Below the pieces are notes generated by a model. That model did not search any database. It was not told where the DNA came from and saw only the letters and a program-made list of their open reading frames with translations. A stretch of 42,408 nucleotides of DNA from Pseudomonadota bacterium. Its GTDB lineage: Bacteria; Pseudomonadota; Gammaproteobacteria; Burkholderiales; Burkholderiaceae_C. This document shows positions 8,789 to 18,977 of this stretch, in pieces (the stretch's first letter is position 1; each line of letters begins with the position of its first letter). The stretch spans positions 47,604 to 90,011 of the forward strand of contig JAKAZQ010000007.1 of the NCBI GenBank assembly GCA_021815805.1, given 5' to 3'. Both the position numbers and the translations under genes were made by a program.

Positions 8789-10874
8789 CGCTGCCCGGCG
8801 GCGGCGTCGGCCGCGCCCGACGCTCGAGCATCCATTGCGTGGCCTGCGGCGCCTCCAGCGGCGGCGCGTACAGATAGCCCTGGGCGAAGTCGCAGGCGAT
8901 ATCGCGCACCTTCTGCAACTCCTCCTCGGTCTCGATGCCCTCGGCGATCACCTGGATGTCCAGGCGGTGGGACATCGCCACGATGGCCTCGCAGATCGCC
9001 AGCTTGCGGGCATCGCCGGGCAGCTTGCGGATCAGCGACTGGTCGATCTTCAGGTAATCGACGTCGATGCGGCTGAGGCCCGCGAGGTTCGACGCTCCGG
9101 TGCCGAAGTCGTCGACGGCGACCTGGAAGCCCTGGCGGCGCAGCGCACGCAGGCGTTGCGCCACACGCGGCGAGTCGTCGAGGATCACGGTCTCGGTGAC
9201 CTCGATGACCATCTGGCGCGGATCGACGCCGATGCGTTCGAGCTGCGCCGCCCAGTCCCGGGTGTGGTCGACGTCGGCGCTGAGTTGCAGGGGCGAGACA
9301 TTGAACGACACCTGCGGCATGCCCGCGGCGTGCTCGCGCCAGCGCGCGGCCTGATCGGCCGCGCTGCGGAACACCCAGTCGCCGAGCTCGAGAATGAAGC
9401 CGGTTTCCTCCGCGAGGGAGATGAAGCGTGCCGGATGCACCGTGCCGAAGGCGGGGTGGCGCCAGCGCATCAGGGCCTCGAACTTGACCGGCGCGCCGTC
9501 GGCGATGCGCACCACAGGCTGGTACACCAGGTACAGCTCGCCGTGCTGCGCGGCGCGTCGAAGGTCGCCCGCCAGCAGCAGTCGGCCGCGCGCGCGCTGG
9601 TCGAGGATCGGGTCGTACAGCACCGTGCGATTGCGCCCGGCATGCTTGGCCTCGTACATCGCCAGGTCGGCATGCCGCAGCAGTTCGTCGGGATCGCGAC
9701 CGTCGCGCGGATAGACCGCCACGCCGACGCTGATCGAGACGTGGATCGGGTGCTCGCTGCGCGCGAACGGCTGCGCCAGCACCTCGTGCAGCTTGGTGCT
9801 GACGGCGCTCACGTCGGGCGGGTTGCCGGTGGCGGGAAGCAGCGCGGTGAATTCGTCGCCGCCCATGCGCGCCAGCACGTCGGAGCCGCGCAGGGCGCCG
9901 CGCATGCGCCGTGCCACGGCCACGAGCAGCGCATCGCCGGCGTCATGGCCGAGCGAGTCGTTCACCGTCTTGAAATGATCGATGTCGATGTACAGCACCA
10001 CGAAATTCCCGGACTCGCGCTCGGCGCGCGCGATCTCCAGCGCCAGTTGCTGCCGGAAGGCGTGGCGGTTGGGCAACTCGGTCAGCGCGTCCTGGTTGGC
10101 CTGGCGCCAGATGGTCTGCGCGGCGCGGATGCGTTCGCCGATGTCGCGCGCGATCTTGGAGGCCCCGACCACGCGGCCGGCGGCATCGCGCAGCGGCGAG
10201 ATGGTCACCGAAACATGCAGGCGATGACCGTCCTTGTGCAGGCGCTCGGTCTCGAAGTGATCGACGCGCTCGCCCGCCGCGATGCGCTGCAGGATCAGTT
10301 CCTCCTCCTGCGCGCGCTCCGGCGGAAACAGCTTGGTCACCGACTCGCCGATCATCTCCGCCGCGCTGTAGCCGAACAGGCGCTGCGCGCCGGGGTTCCA
10401 GCTGGTCACGATCCCGCTCAGGGTCTTGGTCACGATGGCGTCGTCGGACGACTCCACCAGCGACTCGTAGACATTCACCTGGCGCGCCCGCGGCGGCGCG
10501 GCACCGGCCGGCAGCGTGTGGTGCAGCGCATGCGCGGTGAGCAGCGTGGCTGCGTGGCCGAGCCGCGGGTCGTCGATCGGCGAGCGTGTCAGCAGCACCG
10601 ACAGCAGCGCGCCGTGGCGATTGCGCAACAGGCGCTGTGCGCTCAGCGTCTGGCTCTCGGCCTCGCCGGCGGGGAAGGTCTCGCCGCCCAGCGGGCGCAG
10701 CAACTGGTCCAGCGGCAGCCCCAGCGCCTCGGATGCCGGATAGCCGAACAGGCGTTCGGCCGCCGGATTCCAGCTGCTCACCATGCCCTGCGGCGTGATG
10801 GTGAGAATGGCGTCCTCGTGTCCGTTGACGATGGCTTCGAACAGGCACGAAGAGCTGGGTTGCGACGCGGCCAT
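8766..10874 (-). CDS. PAS-PAS-GGDEF-EAL c-di-GMP signalling protein
   Basis: A 702-aa cytoplasmic protein without membrane helices. Two PAS domains (about 10-125 and 133-250) precede a GGDEF domain (about 262-420) and an EAL domain (about 430-680). The cyclase motif is intact (GGDEF, 338-342) with an RGSD inhibitory site (329-332) at the right spacing. The EAL motif is intact (466-468) and the DDFGTG, DYLKID and E-G-I-E-T phosphodiesterase motifs are present, so both activities are possible. The start at 10874 (MAASQPSS) is the first ATG before the PAS homology; an alternative at 11000 would run into the dmeR operator. Its 3' end overlaps the ModE-like gene by 23 bp. Confidence 0.93.
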   Translation of the reverse strand: MAASQPSSSCLFEAIVNGHEDAILTITPQGMVSSWNPAAERLFGYPASEALGLPLDQLLRPLGGETFPAGEAESQTLSAQRLLRNRHGALLSVLLTRSPIDDPRLGHAATLLTAHALHHTLPAGAAPPRARQVNVYESLVESSDDAIVTKTLSGIVTSWNPGAQRLFGYSAAEMIGESVTKLFPPERAQEEELILQRIAAGERVDHFETERLHKDGHRLHVSVTISPLRDAAGRVVGASKIARDIGERIRAAQTIWRQANQDALTELPNRHAFRQQLALEIARAERESGNFVVLYIDIDHFKTVNDSLGHDAGDALLVAVARRMRGALRGSDVLARMGGDEFTALLPATGNPPDVSAVSTKLHEVLAQPFARSEHPIHVSISVGVAVYPRDGRDPDELLRHADLAMYEAKHAGRNRTVLYDPILDQRARGRLLLAGDLRRAAQHGELYLVYQPVVRIADGAPVKFEALMRWRHPAFGTVHPARFISLAEETGFILELGDWVFRSAADQAARWREHAAGMPQVSFNVSPLQLSADVDHTRDWAAQLERIGVDPRQMVIEVTETVILDDSPRVAQRLRALRRQGFQVAVDDFGTGASNLAGLSRIDVDYLKIDQSLIRKLPGDARKLAICEAIVAMSHRLDIQVIAEGIETEEELQKVRDIACDFAQGYLYAPPLEAPQATQWMLERRARPTPPPGSVSAPAGS

Positions 10875-10997
10875 GGCGCGGTTCTCGAAAAGGGGCGCGG
10901 ACGCCTTGGGCTTTGTTCCAGCATAGTCGCATACGGCAGATTCGGGATACAAAATCTTGCAAGCCGCGCCCGGTCGTCGAGCAAGGACTTCCGTATC

Positions 10998-11016
10998 CAT
11001 AGGGGGGTAGGCTATG
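10998..11016 (+). promoter_or_regulatory. Probable DmeR operator (G-tract, CsoR/RcnR family type)
   Basis: CATAGGGGGGTAGGCTATG: a run of six G inside a perfect 5-bp inverted repeat (CATAG/CTATG), ending 8 bp before the dmeR ATG. RcnR/FrmR/InrS-type repressors recognise G- or C-tracts flanked by AT-rich inverted repeats, so this fits an autorepression site. That the site is bound is inferred. GGAGG at 11020-11024 abuts the start codon. Confidence 0.7.
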
Positions 11017-11024
11017 ATCGGAGG

Positions 11025-11299
11025 ATGAGCCACACCATCCGCCAGAAGGCCAAGCTGCTGAACCGGGTGCACCGCATTCGCGGCCAGGTCGAGGCCATCG
11101 AGCGCGCCCTCGCCTCGGAAGCCGGCTGCGAGCAGGTGCTGCATGTCATCGCGGCCTGCCGCGGTGCGCTCAACGGCCTGCTCGGCGAAGTCGTCGAGCA
11201 GCATATCCAGAGCCACCTGGTGGAGCCTTTGCGCACGCAGCAGCCCGAGGCCGCCGACGCGGCCGAGCAACTCGTCGACGTGTTCCGGGGGTATTTCAA

Positions 11300-11303
<4 letters not shown>
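11025..11303 (+). CDS. dmeR: Ni/Co-responsive repressor, CsoR/RcnR family (DmeR-like)
   Basis: A 92-aa all-helical repressor of the CsoR/RcnR family (MSHTIRQKAKLLNRVHRIRG start, then VEAIERAL). The residues at His3, Cys35, His60 and His64 match position for position the Ni(II)/Co(II) ligand set known for E. coli RcnR, which argues for nickel/cobalt rather than copper or formaldehyde sensing. The dmeF start codon overlaps its stop (ATGA at 11300-11303), so the two are translationally coupled, as in known dmeRF operons. A G-tract operator sits just upstream. Apo-repressor is expected to bind it and release on metal binding. Confidence 0.88.
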
Positions 11304-12436
<1,133 letters not shown>

Positions 12437-12546
12437 GCCGGCGCGCGCGCGGGCGCCGGCAGCGCCGCGCGACACCGCGCTGTCATGGGCGCGGCCTAGC
12501 ATCGGCGACGTCTTTCGCCTGAGGTCCCTCGTCCTTCGCGCGCCCC

Positions 12547-13473
12547 ATGCCCCTGCGCCGCCCACCCCGTTTCGTGCGCCACGCCGCCGCGCTGCTGGCA
12601 GCGGCAGCCCTGGTGCTGCTGGCGGCCACGACCTTCGACGGGCGCTGGGCGGCCGTGCGCCAGGCCTGCCTGCGCATCGGCCCCGGCGGCCTGTTGCTGC
12701 CCGTGGTGCTGACCCTGCTCAATCTGCAGCTGCGCTTCGCGCGCTGGCAGCTCTATCTGCGGGCGCAGGGCCACGCGCTGCCGCGCTGGCTGCATTGGCG
12801 TCTGTTCGTTGCCGGCTTCGCCTTCGCGCTGACGCCGGCGGGCGCCGGTGACGCATCGCGCGCCTGGCTGCTGCGCGGCCGCGGCGTCGACCCGGCGCAC
12901 AGCCTGGCCGCACTGCTCAGCGAGCGCGCCTCCGACCTGCTGGTGCTGTTGCTGCTCGGCGCCTTGCTGCACGTCTGGCTGCTGGCGCTCGCGCTGGCCC
13001 TGGGCGCGGCGCTGCTGCTGCCGCGCGCCTTGCGCGTGGCGCGCCGGCGCCTGTTGCAGCGCCTGCTGCCGCGCCTGCTTCGGCGCCTGCTGCGCCAGGC
13101 GCGACGCTGCCACGCGCCCGCGCTGCTGTGGCGCGCGAATCTGCTCGGTCTCGCTGCCTGGTGCGCCGAGGCACTCGCCTTCCATGCCATCGGCAGCCGT
13201 ATCGGGCTGGCGCTTTCGCTGCCGCTGTCGGCCGGGATCTACGCGCTGTCGCTGCTTGCCGGCGGGCTCAGCGCGGCGCCCGGCGGGCTCGGCGGAACCG
13301 AAATGGTGATGGTCGCGCTGCTGGTCGGCTGCGGCGCGAATCTGCCCGACGCGCTGGCGACCACGCTGCTCACACGCCTCGCCACGTTGTGGTTCACGGT
13401 CGTGCTCGGCGGCTCGGTGCTCGCCTCGCTCCGGCTGGCCGGCCGCGGCGGCGCCGCGACCTCGCGCGCCTGA
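12547..13473 (+). CDS. UPF0104 / YbhN-like flippase-type integral membrane protein
   Basis: A 308-aa membrane protein of the lysylphosphatidylglycerol-synthase TM-region (UPF0104/YbhN) family. It has about seven to eight hydrophobic helices and the family's signature blocks: FAFALTPAGAGDASRAWLL in the middle and LAGGLSAAPGGLGGTEMVMVALL near the C terminus. Members are associated with lipid or glycolipid handling in the inner membrane, but no reaction is established for the stand-alone form. The central part (about 155-195) is an extraordinary run of Leu/Arg (RRRLLQRLLPRLLRRLLRQ), presumably an amphipathic cytoplasmic loop. It converges with recD (21 bp). Confidence 0.8.
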   Translation: MPLRRPPRFVRHAAALLAAAALVLLAATTFDGRWAAVRQACLRIGPGGLLLPVVLTLLNLQLRFARWQLYLRAQGHALPRWLHWRLFVAGFAFALTPAGAGDASRAWLLRGRGVDPAHSLAALLSERASDLLVLLLLGALLHVWLLALALALGAALLLPRALRVARRRLLQRLLPRLLRRLLRQARRCHAPALLWRANLLGLAAWCAEALAFHAIGSRIGLALSLPLSAGIYALSLLAGGLSAAPGGLGGTEMVMVALLVGCGANLPDALATTLLTRLATLWFTVVLGGSVLASLRLAGRGGAATSRA

Positions 13474-13494
13474 CGCCGGCGCGGCGCGCCGCGC

Positions 13495-15453
13495 TCAGGC
13501 CGCGCCGTGGCCGTCCGGCGCGGCCTCGGTGATCGCCCGCTGCAGCATCGCCGCGAGCCCGCTGCGCCGCCGCGCGCGCTGCGCGAGGGCCTGCTCGAAG
13601 CCGCCGTCCTCGGCGGCGAACAGCGTGACCCGGGCGCGCGCCCGCGTCACCGCCGTGTAGAGCATCTCGCGCCCCATGCCGCGGCCCTGCGCGGGGAGCA
13701 CCAGCGCGACATGCTCGAATTCCGAACCCTGGGACTTGTGGATGGTCATGGCGAAACAGGTCTCCACGGCGCCCAGGCGCGCCACCGAGATGAATCGAAC
13801 GCCACCGTCGGCGCAGAAGCATGCGCGCGGCACCTCGCCTTCCCGCCGCGGCGGCAGCACGACGCCGACATCGCCGTTGAACAGGCGCAGCTCCCGATCA
13901 TTGCGCGTGACCAGCAACGGGCGCCCCGCGTACCAGATCCGCTCCTGCGCGATGCTGCCCTGCGCGGCGAGCGCCGCCTCGATGGCCTGGTTGATGCGCA
14001 GCACCCCCAGTTCGCCGTCGCGCAGCGGGCTGAGCACGCGAAATCGGTCGAAGGCACGCAGCACGCGTGCCGCCCAGGCGACTTCCTCCTCGCCGGCAAC
14101 GGGCCCTGCGTGCACGAGCCGCAGGTAGGCGTCGTGGCTGCAGTCGTCGGCGCCGTCGCCGCCCGCGCGCAGCGCGAAGGCGGCGATCTGCGGTGCGCCC
14201 GCGGCATGCCGTAGATGAATCGCGGCGTCCGCGGCGCCGGCCTGCTGCAGCAGGCTGCGACAGCGTGCGGCATCGCCGTCGTGGATGGCCAGCGCGAGCT
14301 GGCCGATGCTGCCGCCGAAGCGCCGGCTGCGACGCAACATGATCGTGGCTTGCGCGAGCGCCGGTCCGCGCGGGTCGCACAGCGTCTGCGGCAGTTCCTG
14401 GCCGGCCAGTTCGCGCACCCAGGCCGCGGTGTCGGGGCGGTAGGCACCGCGCTGCGCGTCTTCGCACAACGCGCCGAGCACGGCCCCGGCCTCGACGCTG
14501 GACAACTGATCCTTGTCGCCGAGCAGCACGATGCGCGCCTGCTCCGGCAGGGCGTCGAACAGGCGCGACATCATTTCCAGGTGCACCATCGAGGCCTCGT
14601 CGACGATCAGCACGTCGAGCGCGAGCGGACGGCTGCCATCGTGGCGCATGCGCCGTGTGTCGGGGCGCGCGCCGAGCAGCGCGTGCAGGGTCTGCGCCGC
14701 CGGCAGATCGCGCAGACGCGCCAGCAGTCGCGCGTCCAGGGTGTGCGGCAGGGTCGCCAGCGCGGCGTCGATCGAGGCCTTCAGGCGTGCCGCGGCCTTG
14801 CCCGTGGGCGCCGCGAGCGCGACGCGCGGGGCCGGCCCGTCGCCGCCCAGCAGCAGCGCCAGGATGCGCGCCGCGGTGTAGGTCTTGCCGGTTCCCGGTC
14901 CGCCGGTGACGATGCTCAGCGGCCGCCGCAGCGCCAGCGCGCAGGCGATCCGCTGCCAGTCGGGGCCGACCGGCGCATCGCCGCCGAACAGCGCCGCGAG
15001 CAGCGCGCGTGCGCGATCGAGTTCCAGCGGCGGCGGCGCGGCCTGCAGGCGCGCGGCGATGCTGCGCGCCAGGGCATGCTCGAAATTCCAGTAGCGGCGC
15101 AGGTACAGCAACGAGCCGTCCAGCACCAGCGGCTGGCCGGCCGGCGGCGTGCGCCCGGCGGTTTCGACGCAGCGCAGGCGCGGCAGCGCCTGCCGCGCCT
15201 GTTCCAGCAGATCCGGCGGCAGCTGCCGCAACGCCAGCGCGAGTTCGTCGGGCAGTGCGTCGGCGCATGCCGCCGGTTCCTGCTCGAGATCCAGGCACAC
15301 ATGGCCGCGCGCCTCCAGTTCGGCGAGCAGCGCGATGGCCAGCCACGCCTCGCGCGGCAGCGCCGCTTCATGCGCGGCGATGAAGTCGACCAGCGCGCGC
15401 GCGGTGGCCCCGAACAGGCCGCGCAGCGCGGGCAGTGCATCGGCGGCGCTCAT
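13495..15453 (-). CDS. recD: Exodeoxyribonuclease V alpha subunit RecD
   Basis: A 652-aa SF1 5'-3' helicase subunit of RecBCD. Walker A is TGGPGTGKT with Lys190, followed by AAPTGKAAARL (motif Ia), DEASMVHLEMMSRL (motif II) and LLGDKDQLSSVEAG (motif III). The C-terminal MTIHKSQGSEFEHV and YTAVTRAR blocks are motifs V-VI. Length suits the proteobacterial RecD rather than the longer RecD2. Its ATG overlaps the recB stop (ATGA, 15450-15453), so it is the last gene of a translationally coupled recC-recB-recD operon. Confidence 0.96.
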   Translation of the reverse strand: MSAADALPALRGLFGATARALVDFIAAHEAALPREAWLAIALLAELEARGHVCLDLEQEPAACADALPDELALALRQLPPDLLEQARQALPRLRCVETAGRTPPAGQPLVLDGSLLYLRRYWNFEHALARSIAARLQAAPPPLELDRARALLAALFGGDAPVGPDWQRIACALALRRPLSIVTGGPGTGKTYTAARILALLLGGDGPAPRVALAAPTGKAAARLKASIDAALATLPHTLDARLLARLRDLPAAQTLHALLGARPDTRRMRHDGSRPLALDVLIVDEASMVHLEMMSRLFDALPEQARIVLLGDKDQLSSVEAGAVLGALCEDAQRGAYRPDTAAWVRELAGQELPQTLCDPRGPALAQATIMLRRSRRFGGSIGQLALAIHDGDAARCRSLLQQAGAADAAIHLRHAAGAPQIAAFALRAGGDGADDCSHDAYLRLVHAGPVAGEEEVAWAARVLRAFDRFRVLSPLRDGELGVLRINQAIEAALAAQGSIAQERIWYAGRPLLVTRNDRELRLFNGDVGVVLPPRREGEVPRACFCADGGVRFISVARLGAVETCFAMTIHKSQGSEFEHVALVLPAQGRGMGREMLYTAVTRARARVTLFAAEDGGFEQALAQRARRRSGLAAMLQRAITEAAPDGHGAA

Positions 15454-18400
15454 GTCGCGTGCTCCGCCGCGCCGAGCATGGCGTCGAGTTCGCCGAGCAG
15501 TTCCAGGTCGGCGTGCATGGCGAACACGCCGCCGGCCGGGCCATGCAGGCCGCGCAGGTAGAGGTCGACGGCGCCACCGAGGTGGCGCTCGGCAGCGTAG
15601 GCGCTACCCAGGCGCTGGCGCAGCAGGCGGTGCAGCGCGGCCTGGTAGAGCAGCAACTGGACGTCGTAGCGGTGCTCGGCCACGTTGCCGAGAATCGCCT
15701 CGGCCGTGTAATCGGCATCGTGCGCGCCCAGGCTGTTGGTCTTGTAGTCGATCACCCACCAGCGTCCGTCGTGCTCGCACACCAGGTCGATCAGACCCAT
15801 CAGCATGCCGTGCAGCTGGCGCGGTTGCAGTTCCAGGCAGGGCGCTGCGCGCAGATACCGCGCGGCGCAGCGACGGCCCACGGAAGCAGCCTGCAGCTGG
15901 CGCGCGGGCAGCCAGAACTCGAGCTCCGCGCTGCTCTGGCGCAGGCCGCGCAGGCTGCTGCCGAGGCCTGCGATCGGCTGCTCGACGAGGTCGTCGAACC
16001 AGGCCAGCAGGTCGTCGGCGCCGCTCGCCCACGGCGAGCGCCGGCAGCGCTCGCGCAGCGCCTCGCGCACCGCTGGCGCGGCCAGGTTGCCGAAGCCCTG
16101 TGCCTGCAGCCAGCGCAGTTGCTCATGCACGAAGTTGCCGGGCCCGGCGCCGCGCGCGAAGCGGTGCCACGGTGCCTCCGGGCGCGAGCGCGCCGGCGTG
16201 GCGGCGCCGGCCTCGTCCAGGTTGCGCAGCCCGGGCAGTCCGTCGCCGGCTTCCATGCCGCGCACCAGCAGCGAGTAGCTTGCGATCGACCAGTCGCGCT
16301 CGAAGCGCCCGGTGTACGCGCGCTGCGCGCCGAGCCGGGGCGCCGGGGCGTGGTCGCGCCAGCGCGTCAGCGCGACCGCTTCGTCGGTCGCCGCGTCGAT
16401 GCGCACCTGCGGCAGGTCGTCGAACAGCTGGCGCAGCGCACCGGACAGCGCAGCGGCATCGCTGTCCGGCACGGCGCCGAGCAGATGCCCGAGCGCGCTG
16501 CGATGCAGCACGCAGGCCTTGGCGTTGCCGATGCGCAGCGGCGCGGCGCCCAGCCAGATGCCGTGGCGGGCGCGGGTCAGCGCGACGTAGAGCAGGCGCA
16601 CGTCCTCGCGCAGGCGCTCGCGCTCGGCCTGCGCATCCGCGGCAGCCTGGCGATCCGCCCGGAAATGGGTCGCGAAAGGCAGCACCACGTACGGGTACTC
16701 GAGCCCCTTGGAAAGATGGATGCTGACCACCCGGAGCAACCCGCCTTCACTCTCCAGGCGCATCTGCTGCGCGTCGGCGCGCTCGTGCAGGCCACGTACG
16801 CCGTCCTCCAGCCAGCGCAGCAGCGCCTGCTCGCCGTGCAGCCCGGCGCTCGCCTCCTGCAGCAGCTCGGCCAGGTGCAGCAGGTTGGTGAGCACGCGCT
16901 CGCCGCCGTCGCTGCCCAGCCAGCGCGCCGCCAGCCCGGACTCCAGCACGAGCTGGCGCAGCATCGGCAGCACGCCCTGGCGTTGCCATGCCTGGCGCAG
17001 GCGCTGCAGCAGCGCGACACCCTGCTCGAACACGCTGTCGTCGTCGGTGTAGGCGGCGATCTGCGACAGCTCCAGCTTCATGCTCGCGGTGGCCATCGCC
17101 GCGCGCAGCAGGCCGGCGTCGCGCGGCGATGCCACGGCGCGCAGCCAGTGCACCATGTCGGCCGCCTCGCGCGATGCCAGCACCGACGATTTCTCCGACA
17201 GGTAGACCGAGCGCAGGCCGCGGCGCCGCAACGCGCGCGCCATGGCCTCGGCCTCGGCGGCGCGTCGCACCAGCACGGCGATGTCGCTCGCGCGCAGGCG
17301 TTCGAAGCCGCCGTCGGGCATGGCGAAGCCGCATTGCGCATCGCCGAGCAGTTCCACGATGTGCTCGGCAGCGCGCTCGGCGAAGTCGACCAGCGCGTCG
17401 CCCATGCTCAGCATCCGGGTGCCGTGCACGACGTGCAGCGCCGGCAGCACGCCGGCTTCCCGCCGCAGCGTCTCGTCGCGCCCCCTGGCCTGCACCGGCT
17501 CGAACGGGATCGGGTTGCGCGCGCCGTCGCGGTACAGGAAGGCGGCCTGCGGGTCGTGCTGCTCGGCATGCAGGAACAGCCGATTCAGCACCTGCACCAT
17601 GCCGGTGCTGGAGCGGTGGTTTCGCAGCAGGTGTTCGTGGCGTCCTTCGGTGGCGTCGCGGGCGCGGATGTAGCTGGCGATGTCGGCTCCGCGAAAGCCG
17701 TAGATGGCCTGCTTGGGGTCGCCGATCAGCAGGATGGCGCTGTCGCCGGCGTCCGCGGCGAAGCGGTAGACACGGTCGAAGATCTCGAACTGCAGCGCCG
17801 ACGTATCCTGGAATTCGTCGATCAGCGCCACCGGGAACTGTCGCCGGATGGTCTGCGCCAGCGCCTCGCCGTGGGCGCCCTGCAGCGCCTGCGCCAGGCC
17901 CCGCAGCAGATCGTCGAAATCCATCAGGCCGCGCCGCGCCTTGAGTTCCTGCAGGCGCGCGCGCGTGCGCGCCGCGGCGGCGGCGCGCAGCAGCGCGCCG
18001 GCATCGGGCAGCGCGGCGAGCCGCTCGCGCAGTTCTGCGAACGCGTCGAACGCCTGCGGGATCTCGATGCCGGCCTGCGCCCGCAGCCGTTCGCGCAGGG
18101 CCGCGGCGTCGAGCCGGCCGATGCGCTCGAGCTCGATGTCGGGAAGCTCGGCGTCGCCGTCGAGCCATTGCTGCAGTTTGTCGAATACCTTGCGGACGTC
18201 GTCCTCGCGCAGCCGGTTGCCCTGGAACCTTCCGGCCTGCAACTGCGCCAGCAGCCACTCGCGCAGGGGGTGCAGGCGCTCCTGCCACTGCGCCTTGAGT
18301 TCGTGCGTCAGCGCCGCGCGCTCGGCGTCGATGCGCGCCGCATGCTCGCGCAACGGCACGCCGGGGATCGGGTCGACGGCGGCCGGCATCGTGCGCTCGC

Positions 18401-18977
18401 CGAGGCTGCCGGCCAGTTCCGCCGGATCGGCGCAGGCGCGCCGGAGCAGCGCGAGCTGCCGCTCGTCGGCCGGGTAGATCTCCTGGCGCCAGACGTCCTG
18501 CGCCGCCTCCAGCCGCAGGCGCGCCGGGTCGGCGGCGATCTCGAACTCGAAGGGTCCGCCGCTGCCCAGCGCGTGCTCCCGCAGCATGCGCTGGCACCAG
18601 GCGTCGATGGTCAGGATCGCCGCGCGATCCATGTTGCGCGCCGCCACGTCGAGCAGCCAGGCCGCGGCGCGCTGTCCGCCGTGGCGCTGCCGCAGGCCGG
18701 CGAGAAACGGGTCGTCGGCGCCCGCCGGGTTCTCGCCGCGAAATGCCGCGGCGGCCTCGCGCAGGCGGCTGCGGATGCGCTCGCGCAGCTCCCGCGTCGC
18801 GGCGCGCGTGAAGGTCATCACCAGGATCTGTTCGGGCATCAGCGCCTGGCCATGCTCGCCGAGAATCAGCCGCAGGTACAGCGCGGCGATGGTCCAGGTC
18901 TTGCCGGTGCCGGCGCTGGCCTCGATCAGCCGGCTGCCGCGCAGGGGCATGTTCAGCGGATCGAGGGCTTCAGTCAC
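15450..18977 (-). CDS. recB: Exodeoxyribonuclease V beta subunit RecB
   Basis: A 1175-aa UvrD-type 3'-5' helicase fused to the RecBCD nuclease domain. Walker A is ASAGTGKT (Lys26), with MTFTRAATRELRERI following, DEFQDTSALQFEIF as motif II and GDPKQAIYGFRGADI as motif III. The nuclease motif near the C terminus is intact (GLIDLV, then DYKTN with Asp1077 and Lys1079). The GTG at 18977 is chosen because the reading VTEALDPLN leads straight into the family start; it overlaps the end of recC by 8 bp. The next in-frame ATG (residue 10) is the alternative. A 1223-codon frame on the opposite strand is a GC-bias shadow. Confidence 0.95.
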   Translation of the reverse strand: MTEALDPLNMPLRGSRLIEASAGTGKTWTIAALYLRLILGEHGQALMPEQILVMTFTRAATRELRERIRSRLREAAAAFRGENPAGADDPFLAGLRQRHGGQRAAAWLLDVAARNMDRAAILTIDAWCQRMLREHALGSGGPFEFEIAADPARLRLEAAQDVWRQEIYPADERQLALLRRACADPAELAGSLGERTMPAAVDPIPGVPLREHAARIDAERAALTHELKAQWQERLHPLREWLLAQLQAGRFQGNRLREDDVRKVFDKLQQWLDGDAELPDIELERIGRLDAAALRERLRAQAGIEIPQAFDAFAELRERLAALPDAGALLRAAAAARTRARLQELKARRGLMDFDDLLRGLAQALQGAHGEALAQTIRRQFPVALIDEFQDTSALQFEIFDRVYRFAADAGDSAILLIGDPKQAIYGFRGADIASYIRARDATEGRHEHLLRNHRSSTGMVQVLNRLFLHAEQHDPQAAFLYRDGARNPIPFEPVQARGRDETLRREAGVLPALHVVHGTRMLSMGDALVDFAERAAEHIVELLGDAQCGFAMPDGGFERLRASDIAVLVRRAAEAEAMARALRRRGLRSVYLSEKSSVLASREAADMVHWLRAVASPRDAGLLRAAMATASMKLELSQIAAYTDDDSVFEQGVALLQRLRQAWQRQGVLPMLRQLVLESGLAARWLGSDGGERVLTNLLHLAELLQEASAGLHGEQALLRWLEDGVRGLHERADAQQMRLESEGGLLRVVSIHLSKGLEYPYVVLPFATHFRADRQAAADAQAERERLREDVRLLYVALTRARHGIWLGAAPLRIGNAKACVLHRSALGHLLGAVPDSDAAALSGALRQLFDDLPQVRIDAATDEAVALTRWRDHAPAPRLGAQRAYTGRFERDWSIASYSLLVRGMEAGDGLPGLRNLDEAGAATPARSRPEAPWHRFARGAGPGNFVHEQLRWLQAQGFGNLAAPAVREALRERCRRSPWASGADDLLAWFDDLVEQPIAGLGSSLRGLRQSSAELEFWLPARQLQAASVGRRCAARYLRAAPCLELQPRQLHGMLMGLIDLVCEHDGRWWVIDYKTNSLGAHDADYTAEAILGNVAEHRYDVQLLLYQAALHRLLRQRLGSAYAAERHLGGAVDLYLRGLHGPAGGVFAMHADLELLGELDAMLGAAEHAT